In this document: in pieces, positions 42,308 to 50,583 of the stretch
How the letters are laid out: the number at the start of each line of letters is the position of its first letter
Position numbering within the stretch: position 1 is the first letter of the stretch
Assembly: GCF_009711165.2 (NCBI RefSeq)
Contig: NZ_WMID02000003.1
Span: forward strand, 124,001-188,000
Direction: 5' to 3'
Origin: Flavobacterium sp. MC2016-06
GTDB lineage: Bacteria > Bacteroidota > Bacteroidia > Flavobacteriales > Flavobacteriaceae
DNA length: 64,000 nt
Translations under genes and position numbers: made by a program
Notes under the pieces: generated by a model
The model's database searches: none
Told to the model about the DNA's origin: nothing
The model's input: the letters and a program-made list of their open reading frames with translations, nothing else

Positions 42308-43558
42308 ATGGGACATGTACAAGAAATACTTTCATCGAAATCTGAAGTTTTGATTGAAAAAGAAAATAAATACGGAGCGCATAATTATCATCCGCTTCCG
42401 GTAGTTTTAGATAGAGGCGAAGGAGTATATGTTTGGGATGTTGATGGAAAAAAATATTTCGACTTTTTATCTGCTTACTCTGCGGTAAATCAAGGACATT
42501 GTCATCCTGCAATTGTAAAAGCAATGGTAGATCAAGCTCAGAAATTGACTTTAACTTCAAGAGCTTTTTACAATGATAAACTTGGAAACTACGAAGAATA
42601 TGTAACCAATTATTTTGGTTTTGATAAAGTATTACCAATGAATACAGGTGCAGAAGCGGTTGAAACGGCTTTGAAATTATGTAGAAAATGGGCTTATGAA
42701 GTAAAAGGTATTCATGAAAATGCAGCACAGATTATTGTTTGTGAGAATAATTTTCATGGAAGAACAACAACAATTATTTCTTTTTCGAATGATGAAAGTG
42801 CTCGTAAAAACTTCGGACCTTTTACTGATGGATTTATAAAAATTGAATATGATAATCTTGAAGCTTTAGAAAAAACTTTAGAATCATCAAAAAATATTGC
42901 TGGTTTTCTTGTAGAACCAATTCAGGGTGAAGCAGGAGTTTATGTTCCTTCAGAAGGATATTTAGCAAAAGCAAAAGCACTTTGTGAGAAACATAATGTT
43001 TTGTTTATTGCAGATGAGGTTCAGACTGGAATTGCTCGTACAGGAAAGTTATTAGCCGTTCATCACGAAAATGTACAGCCTGATATTTTAATTTTAGGAA
43101 AGGCAATTTCTGGCGGTGTTTATCCAGTTTCGGCTGTTTTAGCAAATAATGAAATTATGAATGTTATTAAGCCTGGACAACATGGATCTACTTTTGGCGG
43201 AAATCCTGTTGCCGCTGCTGTTGCAATTGCCGCACTTGAAGTGGTAAAAGATGAAAAGCTGGCTGAAAATGCAGAGCGTTTAGGAATTATTTTAAGAAAA
43301 GGATTAAACGAAATTGCAGAACGTAATAACTTAATTACACTAGTTCGCGGTAAAGGTTTACTAAATGCAATTGTTATTAATTGCAGTGAAGATTCAGATT
43401 TAGCTTGGGAAATCTGTTTAAAATTTAGAGATAACGGATTATTGGCAAAACCAACTCACGGTAACAAAATTAGATTAGCACCGCCATTGGTAATGACAGA
43501 AGCTCAAATACACGAATGTCTTGAAATTATCGAAAAATCATTGAACGATTTTAGATAA
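42308..43558 (+). CDS. rocD: Ornithine--oxo-acid aminotransferase
   Basis: A 416-residue PLP enzyme that converts ornithine and an oxo-acid to glutamate semialdehyde and an amino acid. Class III aminotransferase motifs are [23 protein letters not shown], the PLP-contacting [28 protein letters not shown], the [12 protein letters not shown] with the PLP Asp, and the catalytic Lys in [14 protein letters not shown]. The first 110 residues match RocD rather than ArgD. A divergent Lrp regulator precedes it; a terminator follows at 43586-43618. Confidence 0.95.
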   Translation: MGHVQEILSSKSEVLIEKENKYGAHNYHPLPVVLDRGEGVYVWDVDGKKYFDFLSAYSAVNQGHCHPAIVKAMVDQAQKLTLTSRAFYNDKLGNYEEYVTNYFGFDKVLPMNTGAEAVETALKLCRKWAYEVKGIHENAAQIIVCENNFHGRTTTIISFSNDESARKNFGPFTDGFIKIEYDNLEALEKTLESSKNIAGFLVEPIQGEAGVYVPSEGYLAKAKALCEKHNVLFIADEVQTGIARTGKLLAVHHENVQPDILILGKAISGGVYPVSAVLANNEIMNVIKPGQHGSTFGGNPVAAAVAIAALEVVKDEKLAENAERLGIILRKGLNEIAERNNLITLVRGKGLLNAIVINCSEDSDLAWEICLKFRDNGLLAKPTHGNKIRLAPPLVMTEAQIHECLEIIEKSLNDFR

Positions 43559-43585
43559 ATATTTAATTATACTTACTTTGTTATA

Positions 43586-43618
43586 AAAAAGGCGATTGTT
43601 TTACACAATTGCCTTTTT
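43586..43618 (+). terminator. Terminator of rocD
   Basis: AAAAAGGCGATTGT / ACAATTGCCTTTTT stem followed by TTTT, 30 bases after the rocD stop. Its core GGCGATTGT is shared with the terminator at 45004. Confidence 0.9.
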
Positions 43619-43877
43619 GTTTATAATACTTTTTAAAATCTCATGTTTTTTTTAATATGCTGATTATTAGTTTTTTGGTAAAGTAAAATTGTCTTGTTTT
43701 ATTGTTTTTTAGCAAAAATATGTTGTTTAGAGGTTATCAAAAAAATGTCATTTCAATAATTTTGTACATATTTTTTAGGTCAATAATTATTTGCATGTTT
43801 TTATTTGAAGAAGATATGTTTATAATGAATTGATATATTAATATCATTTAGTAATTCATTAATAAAAGTTTTATATT
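43619..43877. other. Gap upstream of the glycosyltransferase gene
   Basis: AT-rich DNA. No gene or convincing regulatory site was seen; the glycosyltransferase promoter is presumably here. Confidence 0.5.
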
Positions 43878-44969
43878 ATGATAACAATAAGTTTATGTCT
43901 GATTGTAAAAAATGAAGAGAAAACTTTGGCTGGATGTCTTAATTCTATTAAGGATTTAGTTGAAGAAATTATTATTGTTGATACTGGTTCTACAGATCGT
44001 ACAAAAGAAATTGCATTGTCTTATACCGATAAAGTTTATCATTTTGATTGGATAAATGACTTTTCTGCAGCAAGAAATTTTGCTTTTTCTAAAGCAACAA
44101 TGGACTATCAATTATGGCTTGATGCCGATGATGTTTTGTTAGAAAAAGATCAAATTGCTTTTAGAGAATTAAAACAAACGCTTTCTCTAGAAATAGATAT
44201 GGTTTTAATGAAATATCATTATGTGGTTGATGCAAACAATAATCCGGTTTATTGTTTTTATAGAGAAAGATTAGTAAAAAGAGCCAACAATTACAAATGG
44301 AATGATCCTGTGCATGAATACATTGAATACGGAGGTAATTACATAATTTCTGATATTGCTGTAACACATAAAAAAATAGACTCTTCATCAGACAGAAATC
44401 TAAAAATATATGAAGAACAATTAAGTAATAATATTCCGCTGTCGCCAAGATCATTATATTATTATGCAAAGGAGTTAAGAGATCACCAAATGTATGAGAA
44501 AGCGGTTAAATATTTTAAACTGTTTCTTGAAACCGAAGAAGGATCGATTGACGAATGCATCAATGCTTGTCTTGAAATTGGAAAAATTTATAAATTGCAT
44601 AATAATATTAGTAATGCGCTTCACTATTTTTTTAATAGTTTTCACTATGATCTTCCTAAAGGAGAAGCTTGTTGTGAAATTGCCAAAATATATAAGGATA
44701 AAAAAGATTATCTAAAAGCGATTTATTGGTATGAATTAATTTTATCACTAAAACCATCTGACGAGAATATTAGCATTACTAAAACAGATTCTTGGAATTT
44801 TACTCCGAAGATTGAACTTTGTGTATGTTATTATAATATTGGAAATCTTGAAAAAGCAATATATTATAATGAATTGGCTGGAGAAATTAAAGGCAGTCAC
44901 GAATCTGTTTTGTACAATAGAAAGTTTTTGAAAAAATTTAAACATGAAAAAGAGACTTTTCATGTTTAA
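43878..44969 (+). CDS. Family 2 glycosyltransferase with TPR tail
   Basis: A 363-residue protein. The N-terminal GT-A domain carries ISLCLIVKNEEKTL, VDTGSTDRTKEIA and the D-x-D-like LWLDADDVL that binds the nucleotide sugar and metal. The C-terminal half from about residue 200 has tetratricopeptide-like repeats (SLYYYAKELRDHQMYEKAVKYFKLFL and following). This SunS-like layout occurs in enzymes that glycosylate peptides or cell-surface glycans. The acceptor is unknown. It ends 34 bases before a bidirectional terminator. Confidence 0.92.
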   Translation: MITISLCLIVKNEEKTLAGCLNSIKDLVEEIIIVDTGSTDRTKEIALSYTDKVYHFDWINDFSAARNFAFSKATMDYQLWLDADDVLLEKDQIAFRELKQTLSLEIDMVLMKYHYVVDANNNPVYCFYRERLVKRANNYKWNDPVHEYIEYGGNYIISDIAVTHKKIDSSSDRNLKIYEEQLSNNIPLSPRSLYYYAKELRDHQMYEKAVKYFKLFLETEEGSIDECINACLEIGKIYKLHNNISNALHYFFNSFHYDLPKGEACCEIAKIYKDKKDYLKAIYWYELILSLKPSDENISITKTDSWNFTPKIELCVCYYNIGNLEKAIYYNELAGEIKGSHESVLYNRKFLKKFKHEKETFHV

Positions 44970-45003
44970 TTAAAACGATTGAGCAATATCACTCAAAAAA
45001 AAT

Positions 45004-45036
45004 AAAAAGGCGATTGTATTACACAATCGCCTTTTG
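45004..45036. terminator. Bidirectional terminator between convergent genes
   Basis: AAAAGGCGATTGT / ACAATCGCCTTTT. It lies between the plus-strand glycosyltransferase stop (44969) and the minus-strand sulfatase stop (45069) and has A/T flanks suited to both directions. Confidence 0.9.
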
Positions 45037-45068
45037 GTTATAATTGTTTAAAATATCAAAAAAAACAA

Positions 45069-46724
45069 TTATTTTTTTAGTGCAGCACCACCCGGCATTA
45101 TTTCAGTTTTTAGTTTGAATTTGCTGTATTCTACAACTCCGGTTTTTTCTGCCCAATCAAAATATTTAGCCGAAAGGTCATTAACAATTCCCAGATTTTG
45201 CTGTGCTACATTGGTTGTTTCGCCTCGGTCTGTTTCTAAGTTATAAAGTTCCCATTCGTAAGATGGATAAATAGAAACCAGTTTCCATTTCCCTTCTCTT
45301 ACGGCACGGTTTCCGGCTCTTTCCCAAAACAAAGGCGCGCCTCTGTCAACCTGTGAAACATTATCGAATAAAACAGGAAGTAAACTTTTCCCAGCCAAAG
45401 GGTTGGAGGTTACACCATTGTATTCTTTCGGATATTCAATTCCAGCCAATTCGTAAAAAGTAGGAGCAAGGTCAATAATATGGCCAGTTCCTTTATCAAT
45501 TCTTCCCGCTTTTATTTTAGATGGAAACCACGCTATAAACGGAGAACTAAAACCGCCTTCATGCATATTATTTTTATATTGAAGTAAAGGTGTATTAGAT
45601 AAATACGCCCAGTTTTGCTCTTGATAATCAAAAGAACCAGAAGTTCCAACAGGACCTTCATTTCTAACTAAACCTCTTCCTAACGGATTGTAAGTATTAA
45701 AACCGCCTTGAGCTCCATTATCAGAAATAAAAATAATTAAGGTGTTTTTGTCTTTCTTTAAAGCTTTTAATTTATCTAAAACCTTTCCAACGTTTTGATC
45801 CATGTTGTCTACCATTGCGGCGTAAACTTCCATTTTAGCCTTCCAGAATTGTTTTTCGTCATACGTTAATTTGTTCCATTCCGGTACTTCTGGATCTCTA
45901 GATGAGATAGTTTGATCGGGTAAAATAATACCGCTTTCTTTTAATTTCTGAATTCTTTTTTCTCTCAAGACATCCCAGCCTTCATCAAATTTTCCGCGGT
46001 ATTTGGCTATGTCAACAGCTTTTGCCTGCAGCGGCCAATGCGGCGCAGTAAAAGCGAGATACAAAAAGAAAGGTTTGTTTTCTTTGTTTTGTTCGTCTAA
46101 GAAAGTGACTGCATTATTTCCGATTTCATCTGTAAAATAATACGAATCATCTTTTGGATGCAGTTCTTCATTATTTCGAAGTAATTTTACAGGATAAGGC
46201 GTTTTACCGAAAGGCAGCGGTTTAGTATCAAAATAATTGGAAGCACCTTTTAAGATTCCGTAAAATTTATCAAAACCTCTTTGATTTGGCCATTGTGCTC
46301 GATCTTCAGAGCCTACGTGCCATTTTCCAGACATCAAAGTGCTGTAACCGCCAGAGCGGAAAACTTCGCCCAATGTCAAAGATTCTTTGTTTAAATAACC
46401 TTGATAAGCGGGTAATCCTAAATTTACATCAAAAAATCCAACTCCCGCTTTATGCTGATATTGTCCAGTTAATAACGATGCTCTCGTAGGCGCACAAATG
46501 GAGTTATTATAAAACTCTCGTAACCTTGTGCCTTCTGTTGCTAATCGATCTAGATTTGGTGTTTTAATTTCTGAGCCGTAATTTCCTAAATCAGAATATC
46601 CCATATCATCAACCAAGATTAGAATAACGTTTGGTTTTGAACTATCGGCAGCTGTTTTGTTTTGTGCTTGAATTAAAACTGTTGCAGAAAGCAAAAGTGT
46701 CAGCGTAATTGTTATTTTTTTCAT
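45069..46724 (-). CDS. Arylsulfatase (sulfatase S1 family)
   Basis: A 551-residue exported enzyme (signal MKKITITLTLLLSATVLIQA). Sulfatase motifs are the metal-binding ILVDDMGYSD, the formylglycine site Cys77-Ala-Pro-Thr-Arg (SICAPTRASLLTG) which an FGE enzyme must modify, and GKWHVGSE. Such enzymes release sulfate from organic sulfate esters in the periplasm. It is the last gene of the sulfur locus, 17 bases after the YeiH-like gene. No FGE gene is visible in the window. Confidence 0.94.
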   Translation of the reverse strand: MKKITITLTLLLSATVLIQAQNKTAADSSKPNVILILVDDMGYSDLGNYGSEIKTPNLDRLATEGTRLREFYNNSICAPTRASLLTGQYQHKAGVGFFDVNLGLPAYQGYLNKESLTLGEVFRSGGYSTLMSGKWHVGSEDRAQWPNQRGFDKFYGILKGASNYFDTKPLPFGKTPYPVKLLRNNEELHPKDDSYYFTDEIGNNAVTFLDEQNKENKPFFLYLAFTAPHWPLQAKAVDIAKYRGKFDEGWDVLREKRIQKLKESGIILPDQTISSRDPEVPEWNKLTYDEKQFWKAKMEVYAAMVDNMDQNVGKVLDKLKALKKDKNTLIIFISDNGAQGGFNTYNPLGRGLVRNEGPVGTSGSFDYQEQNWAYLSNTPLLQYKNNMHEGGFSSPFIAWFPSKIKAGRIDKGTGHIIDLAPTFYELAGIEYPKEYNGVTSNPLAGKSLLPVLFDNVSQVDRGAPLFWERAGNRAVREGKWKLVSIYPSYEWELYNLETDRGETTNVAQQNLGIVNDLSAKYFDWAEKTGVVEYSKFKLKTEIMPGGAALKK

Positions 46725-46741
46725 TCTATTTTATTTAAATT

Positions 46742-48004
46742 TTATTTACTGAAAAGTAAAAATGCGATGAGAAGCGTAATGATAACATTGAATAATTGCG
46801 CGATTAAAAATGCATATAAAGGTTTTTTACTATTGTGGTGCAATAAATCTTTGAAGTTGGTTTCTAAACCAATACTGGTAAATGCCAATGCAAACCAAAG
46901 TCCCTGCAGGTTCTTTAAACTGTCTTTTATATTATCTCTAATTTCTGGAGTCAGCAAGAAAGAAAAGACTAGTGAAGCACCTATAAAACCAATTACAAAT
47001 TTTGGGAAACGTTCCCAAATTACGCCCAATGTTGGTTTTGAAGCTGCAGCTTCAGAAGATGTATTGTGTGTATACGTCCAATAAACTGAAATTGCAAAAG
47101 CCGCTAATCCCAATAAAACGTTTTGAGAGAATTTTACAATGGTGCTAATTTTTAAAGCTGTTTCTCCAACCAAAGTTCCCGAAGCCACAACAGCTCCAGA
47201 AGTGTCAATACTGCCACCCAGCCAAGCTCCAGTTACTTCTTCTGGGAAATTGAAATATTTAGCAATTATTGGCATAAAAATCATCATCGGAATTGCCGTT
47301 ACCAATACAATAGAAATAACATAAGACAGTTTTTTAGAATCACCTTTAATAGCTCCAGAAGTTGCAATTGCCGCCGAAACACCGCAGATAGAAACCGCGC
47401 TCGAAATCATCATCGTTAATTCGTCGTCTACTTTTAGTTTTTTGCACAACCAAAAAGCAAAATACCAAACGGATAAAACGACAGCTAAAGCCTGAATTAA
47501 TCCCAGAGAACCTGCTTTTAGAATATCGGCAAAAATGACGCTGGTTCCCAATAAAACCAATCCTATTTTTACAAAAACTTCCGTAGAAAGTGCTGTACGA
47601 AACCATTCTGGAAGTTTAAAAAAATTGCCAATGATTAATCCAATGATTAGGCTGAAAATTACTGCTTCTAGGTTTAATCCTTTTACGGCAGTGTTTCCTG
47701 CAATGATTAAAGCAATAAGAGTTAAGAGATAGACGACAGGAAAAACGAATAAGAAGTTTTTAACAGATTTTCCAATCAAAATTGTGCCTAAGGTTCCTAT
47801 AGAAATGAAATAGATAAACTGCAATACAAGAATTTTTAAATTTGAGAAATTGAAGACATCGCTTTGTAAATCTGTTCTGTTTGACCATTTGAAAACAGGA
47901 ATTTCAGGAAGAAAAAGGAATAACGAAATCCCGATGATTAAAAATCCCAGAATTACGACTGTCCAATCTTCGTGAATGTTGTATGATTTTGTTTTGGCTG
48001 TCAT
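46742..48004 (-). CDS. YeiH-family (UPF0324) putative sulfate exporter
   Basis: A 420-residue integral membrane protein with about ten transmembrane helices. The family signature is spread through LLGTSVIFADILKAGSLGLIQ, SICGVSAAIATSGAIKG and the WLGGSIDTSGAVVASG segment. YeiH-like proteins are regarded as putative sulfate exporters and are connected with sulfur amino acid catabolism in other bacteria, but direct transport data are sparse. Its position between sulfatase genes supports a sulfate or sulfite role. It precedes the sulfatase by 17 bases. Confidence 0.9.
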   Translation of the reverse strand: MTAKTKSYNIHEDWTVVILGFLIIGISLFLFLPEIPVFKWSNRTDLQSDVFNFSNLKILVLQFIYFISIGTLGTILIGKSVKNFLFVFPVVYLLTLIALIIAGNTAVKGLNLEAVIFSLIIGLIIGNFFKLPEWFRTALSTEVFVKIGLVLLGTSVIFADILKAGSLGLIQALAVVLSVWYFAFWLCKKLKVDDELTMMISSAVSICGVSAAIATSGAIKGDSKKLSYVISIVLVTAIPMMIFMPIIAKYFNFPEEVTGAWLGGSIDTSGAVVASGTLVGETALKISTIVKFSQNVLLGLAAFAISVYWTYTHNTSSEAAASKPTLGVIWERFPKFVIGFIGASLVFSFLLTPEIRDNIKDSLKNLQGLWFALAFTSIGLETNFKDLLHHNSKKPLYAFLIAQLFNVIITLLIAFLLFSK

Positions 48005-48016
48005 TTTATGCTTATT

Positions 48017-48096
48017 TCCTGCAAGGTTTCCAAAACCTTGTAGGTATTATTAGTTAGTGTAAAGAACACCTACAAGGTTTTGGAAACCTTGCAGGA
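48017..48096. repeat. CCTGCAAGG palindrome
   Basis: CCTGCAAGGTTTCCAAAACC and its near-mirror GGTTTTGGAAACCTTGCAGG enclose a 30-base spacer, with CCTACAAGG inside. The family recurs at 30821-31560 and 50496-50570. It sits between the YeiH gene and the sulfatase remnant. Confidence 0.88.
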
Positions 48097-48127
48097 GGCT
48101 GAATTTATAAATCAACAATCTATTTTT

Positions 48128-48160
48128 AAACCAGACAGGTTTTTAAAACCTGTCTGGTTT
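48128..48160. repeat. Palindrome AAACCAGACAGG / CCTGTCTGGTTT
   Basis: A 33-base near-perfect hairpin with a 9-base TTTTTAAAA-type loop. It follows the CCTGCAAGG palindrome and lies just before the sulfatase remnant. Confidence 0.85.
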
Positions 48161-48171
48161 GTCTGATTGTA

Positions 48172-48396
48172 TTACAAATCAACAAAGTATTTTTGTTTTC
48201 CAAAATCGAATTCATAATACGTCAAGTTCGGCCAAAGCGGGTTAATAAGCTGCTTTTCCCAAGTTTTTAAAGCCGTTTGTAATTCTTTTACTTTTTCTGG
48301 GTTTTGCTGTGCCAAATCTGTCGTTTCCGATTTGTCTTTAGCAAGATTGTAAAGCCATTCTTCGTGCGTTTTTCCGCTGATGATTAATTTTTCCGT
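48172..48396 (-). pseudogene. C-terminal remnant of a sulfatase
   Basis: An open stretch of 74 codons ending in TAA, in the same frame as the upstream rhodanese-like gene and beginning right after its stop codon. It reads EEWLYNLAKDKSETTDLAQ and QTALKTWEKQLINPLWPNL, which is the typical C-terminal tail of arylsulfatases (compare the tails of the two intact copies). There is no start codon and no catalytic part, so this is the leftover of a deleted sulfatase gene. The preceding stop makes translation as a fusion unlikely. Confidence 0.8.
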
Positions 48397-49110
48397 TTAT
48401 TTAGAAGCCAAAGCCAGATCTACATCATTTTTTAAATCACCTAAACCGTCTTTCTTAAAAACAATTTTATCGTTTTGATACAAGATTAAAGTAGGGAAAA
48501 CTTTTACGGTTTTTAAATCAGCTATGATTTGCGGACTTTCTTCTAATTCAATTTGAATGATTTTTAGTTTTTCGCCATATTGAGTTCGAAGGTTTTCTAA
48601 AATAGGCTTTACAGTTTTGCAGGTTGCACAATATTTGGAACCAATATCGACCAAAACATAATTATTAGCAGCAATGATTTTTTTGTATTCTTCTAATGAT
48701 AGTTTACTTTTCAAATTGGTATAAAAAGGTTTTCCGCCGCCAATCCAGCTCGCAATGCCGCCTTCTAAAATATATACTTCAGCGAAACCTCTTTTTGCTA
48801 AATCTGTAGATAAAAGACCGCTTCTGTACGCCGCAATCGAATAAATAAATACGGGTTGCGCGGGATTTAATGCTGCAACTTGTTTTTCATAATCTTCAGA
48901 TTTAATGTTGAAATTTAAAGCGCCTTCGATATGATTTAAAGCAAATTCGTCTGTACCTCTTGCGTCAACTATCTGCGGATTTTTTTGACTTTTAATTTTA
49001 GAATAAAAAGCATCTAACAGAAGATTAGCACTTTTTCCTTGCGCCGAACCAATTATTGATAAAAACAGCATCACAATAGTAATGCTGTTTTGGATTGTTT
49101 TATTTTTCAT
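48397..49110 (-). CDS. Exported rhodanese-like/thioredoxin fusion lacking the rhodanese Cys
   Basis: A 237-residue exported protein (signal to about residue 23). A rhodanese domain occupies about residues 30-130 (IVDARGTDEFALNHIEGALNF and ILEGGIASWIGGG). The loop that should read C-x-x-G-x-R is Y90-S91-I-A-A-Y-R, so the sulfur-accepting Cys is Ser. A thioredoxin domain follows, with an intact Cys161-Ala-Thr-Cys164 (SKYCATCKTV) and the cis-Pro strand VFPTLILYQ. It probably acts as a periplasmic disulfide oxidoreductase with a non-catalytic rhodanese module. It starts 6 bases after the hydroxylase stop, in the sulfur operon. Confidence 0.87.
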   Translation of the reverse strand: MKNKTIQNSITIVMLFLSIIGSAQGKSANLLLDAFYSKIKSQKNPQIVDARGTDEFALNHIEGALNFNIKSEDYEKQVAALNPAQPVFIYSIAAYRSGLLSTDLAKRGFAEVYILEGGIASWIGGGKPFYTNLKSKLSLEEYKKIIAANNYVLVDIGSKYCATCKTVKPILENLRTQYGEKLKIIQIELEESPQIIADLKTVKVFPTLILYQNDKIVFKKDGLGDLKNDVDLALASK

Positions 49111-49116
49111 GTTTTT

Positions 49117-50184
49117 TTAAGATTGAACCTGCTCGTATAAAATTGGACTTGGCTCAGCAATTTCTACTTTTGCTTTTATTGGAACAGACAAAACACCATC
49201 TGCCAAGGCACTTCCTTCTTTTTTAGATTTGAATATCGGCCAAAGAAATTGAGCGTACCATTCTTCTTGTTTGTATGATTTCATTCCGTATGATTTTGGA
49301 TATTGACGGGTAATTAAACCTGTTCCGAAGATCATATCCCAAATAAAAAACATATTTCCAAAATTGCCTTTAAAATGACCAACTCCGTCACCGCTAGTGT
49401 CTGCGTGATGTGCGTGATGTGTTGCAGGAGTAGAAATTAAACGTTCTAAAACCCAAGCAATAGGATGTAATACTTTGTATTTGTAAAATGGTTTATCCCA
49501 TTTAATACTTGAATGTGCACCCAAAGTGATTATGCTTTTTATAACCAAAACAAACAAAGCAGGTAATCCTAAACCAAAATAAGTTAAAGCTGCAGTTAAA
49601 TATATTTGAGAGAAAAACACGGTGTAAATGAAGTTTTGTCTCGAAGCCATTGCCATTCCCATGTAAGGAGCAGAGTGATGTGTTCTATGAAAACGCCATA
49701 AAAAAGGTACTTGATGGTGAAGTCTGTGGTACCAATACTGCGTTAAATCATCGGCAATTGCGATTAGGAAAAAGCCTCCCCAAAATGGAACCCATGATAG
49801 TGAATTAGCAAGATTTGGAACTAGATAAGGCAAAGCTGTTAAGCTGAAAAAAGCAATTACAGGAGGTAAAATCAATTTTGGAGCTAAGAAACAAACGATA
49901 TCTATTTTACGTTCTTCCCCAGTCCATTCGTCATCATACAAACCAGCTGTAAATTCGACGATTCCTAAAACAATCATAAAAACGGTTAATCCCCAAGTAC
50001 GAATGTTTTCGAATGCAGGTTTTGTAAATTCTAAGAAAGAAGGTATAGTAAGGTGTGACTCGCTTATAACACCATTACTTAGTTTAAAGTAAAGGTAAAT
50101 TGCGATTACAGGTAAGGTGTATATAAAAAGACTGATGCTTAAATCTCTTGTCAGTCTGCTTGGAGAATTATATGATGCTGCCAT
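49117..50184 (-). CDS. Fatty acid hydroxylase/sterol desaturase family membrane protein
   Basis: A 355-residue membrane enzyme of the di-iron hydroxylase superfamily. The ligand boxes are YHRLHH, HRTHHSAP and THHAHHAD, with further His in LGAHSSIKW and GHFKGNFG. About five membrane segments surround them. These enzymes hydroxylate or desaturate acyl chains or sterols with O2. A link to sulfur is not obvious, though flavobacteria make sulfonolipids containing modified acyl chains. Its place between sulfatase and rhodanese-thioredoxin genes makes it part of the sulfur operon. Confidence 0.9.
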   Translation of the reverse strand: MAASYNSPSRLTRDLSISLFIYTLPVIAIYLYFKLSNGVISESHLTIPSFLEFTKPAFENIRTWGLTVFMIVLGIVEFTAGLYDDEWTGEERKIDIVCFLAPKLILPPVIAFFSLTALPYLVPNLANSLSWVPFWGGFFLIAIADDLTQYWYHRLHHQVPFLWRFHRTHHSAPYMGMAMASRQNFIYTVFFSQIYLTAALTYFGLGLPALFVLVIKSIITLGAHSSIKWDKPFYKYKVLHPIAWVLERLISTPATHHAHHADTSGDGVGHFKGNFGNMFFIWDMIFGTGLITRQYPKSYGMKSYKQEEWYAQFLWPIFKSKKEGSALADGVLSVPIKAKVEIAEPSPILYEQVQS

Positions 50185-50190
50185 GATTTT

Positions 50191-50310
50191 TTATTTTAAA
50201 AATTGATTTACTAATGCTAAACCTCCAGCCAAAATGACTAGCGGTACTAAAAATACGATTGCGCCAACGACAATCTTTTTTCCGATAATTTCATAGTCTA
50301 CTCGTTTCAT
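50191..50310 (-). CDS. 39-residue single-pass membrane peptide
   Basis: A small frame starting ATG at 50310 and ending TAA at 50191, with a basic start (MKRVDYEIIGKK) and one hydrophobic helix (IVVGAIVFLVPLVILAGGLAL). It lies 6 bases upstream of the hydroxylase gene on the same strand and in the operon. It is too small for standard annotation and could be a subunit or stabiliser of the hydroxylase. No homologue is recognised by eye. Confidence 0.6.
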   Translation of the reverse strand: MKRVDYEIIGKKIVVGAIVFLVPLVILAGGLALVNQFLK

Positions 50311-50495
50311 AATCTTTTGGATTTAAGTACTTAAATGGTAAAATTAAACAAATAAACTTCTAATTCTATAGAATTAATAGAGTTTTATTTTCTAATTTTT
50401 AATCAATTTGTTAGAATCTGTTTTTTTTAAATATCAGAGCTATTAATTGCTTAACAGCTCTGATGAATTTTATTTATTTTTTGCGAATGCGCACA

Positions 50496-50570
50496 TCCTA
50501 CAAGGTCTTTTTCTGACCTTGTAGGTTTGACGGTCATATACCTACAAGGTCAGAAAAAGACCTTGCAGGA
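50496..50570. repeat. CCTACAAGGTC palindrome
   Basis: CCTACAAGGTCTTTTTCTGACC and GGTCAGAAAAAGACCTTGCAGG, with an inner CCTTGTAGG / CCTACAAGG, form nested hairpins. It separates the 39-residue peptide gene from the second sulfatase gene. There is no T-run in the minus direction. Confidence 0.88.
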
Positions 50571-50583
50571 TTGAACGGGCTAA

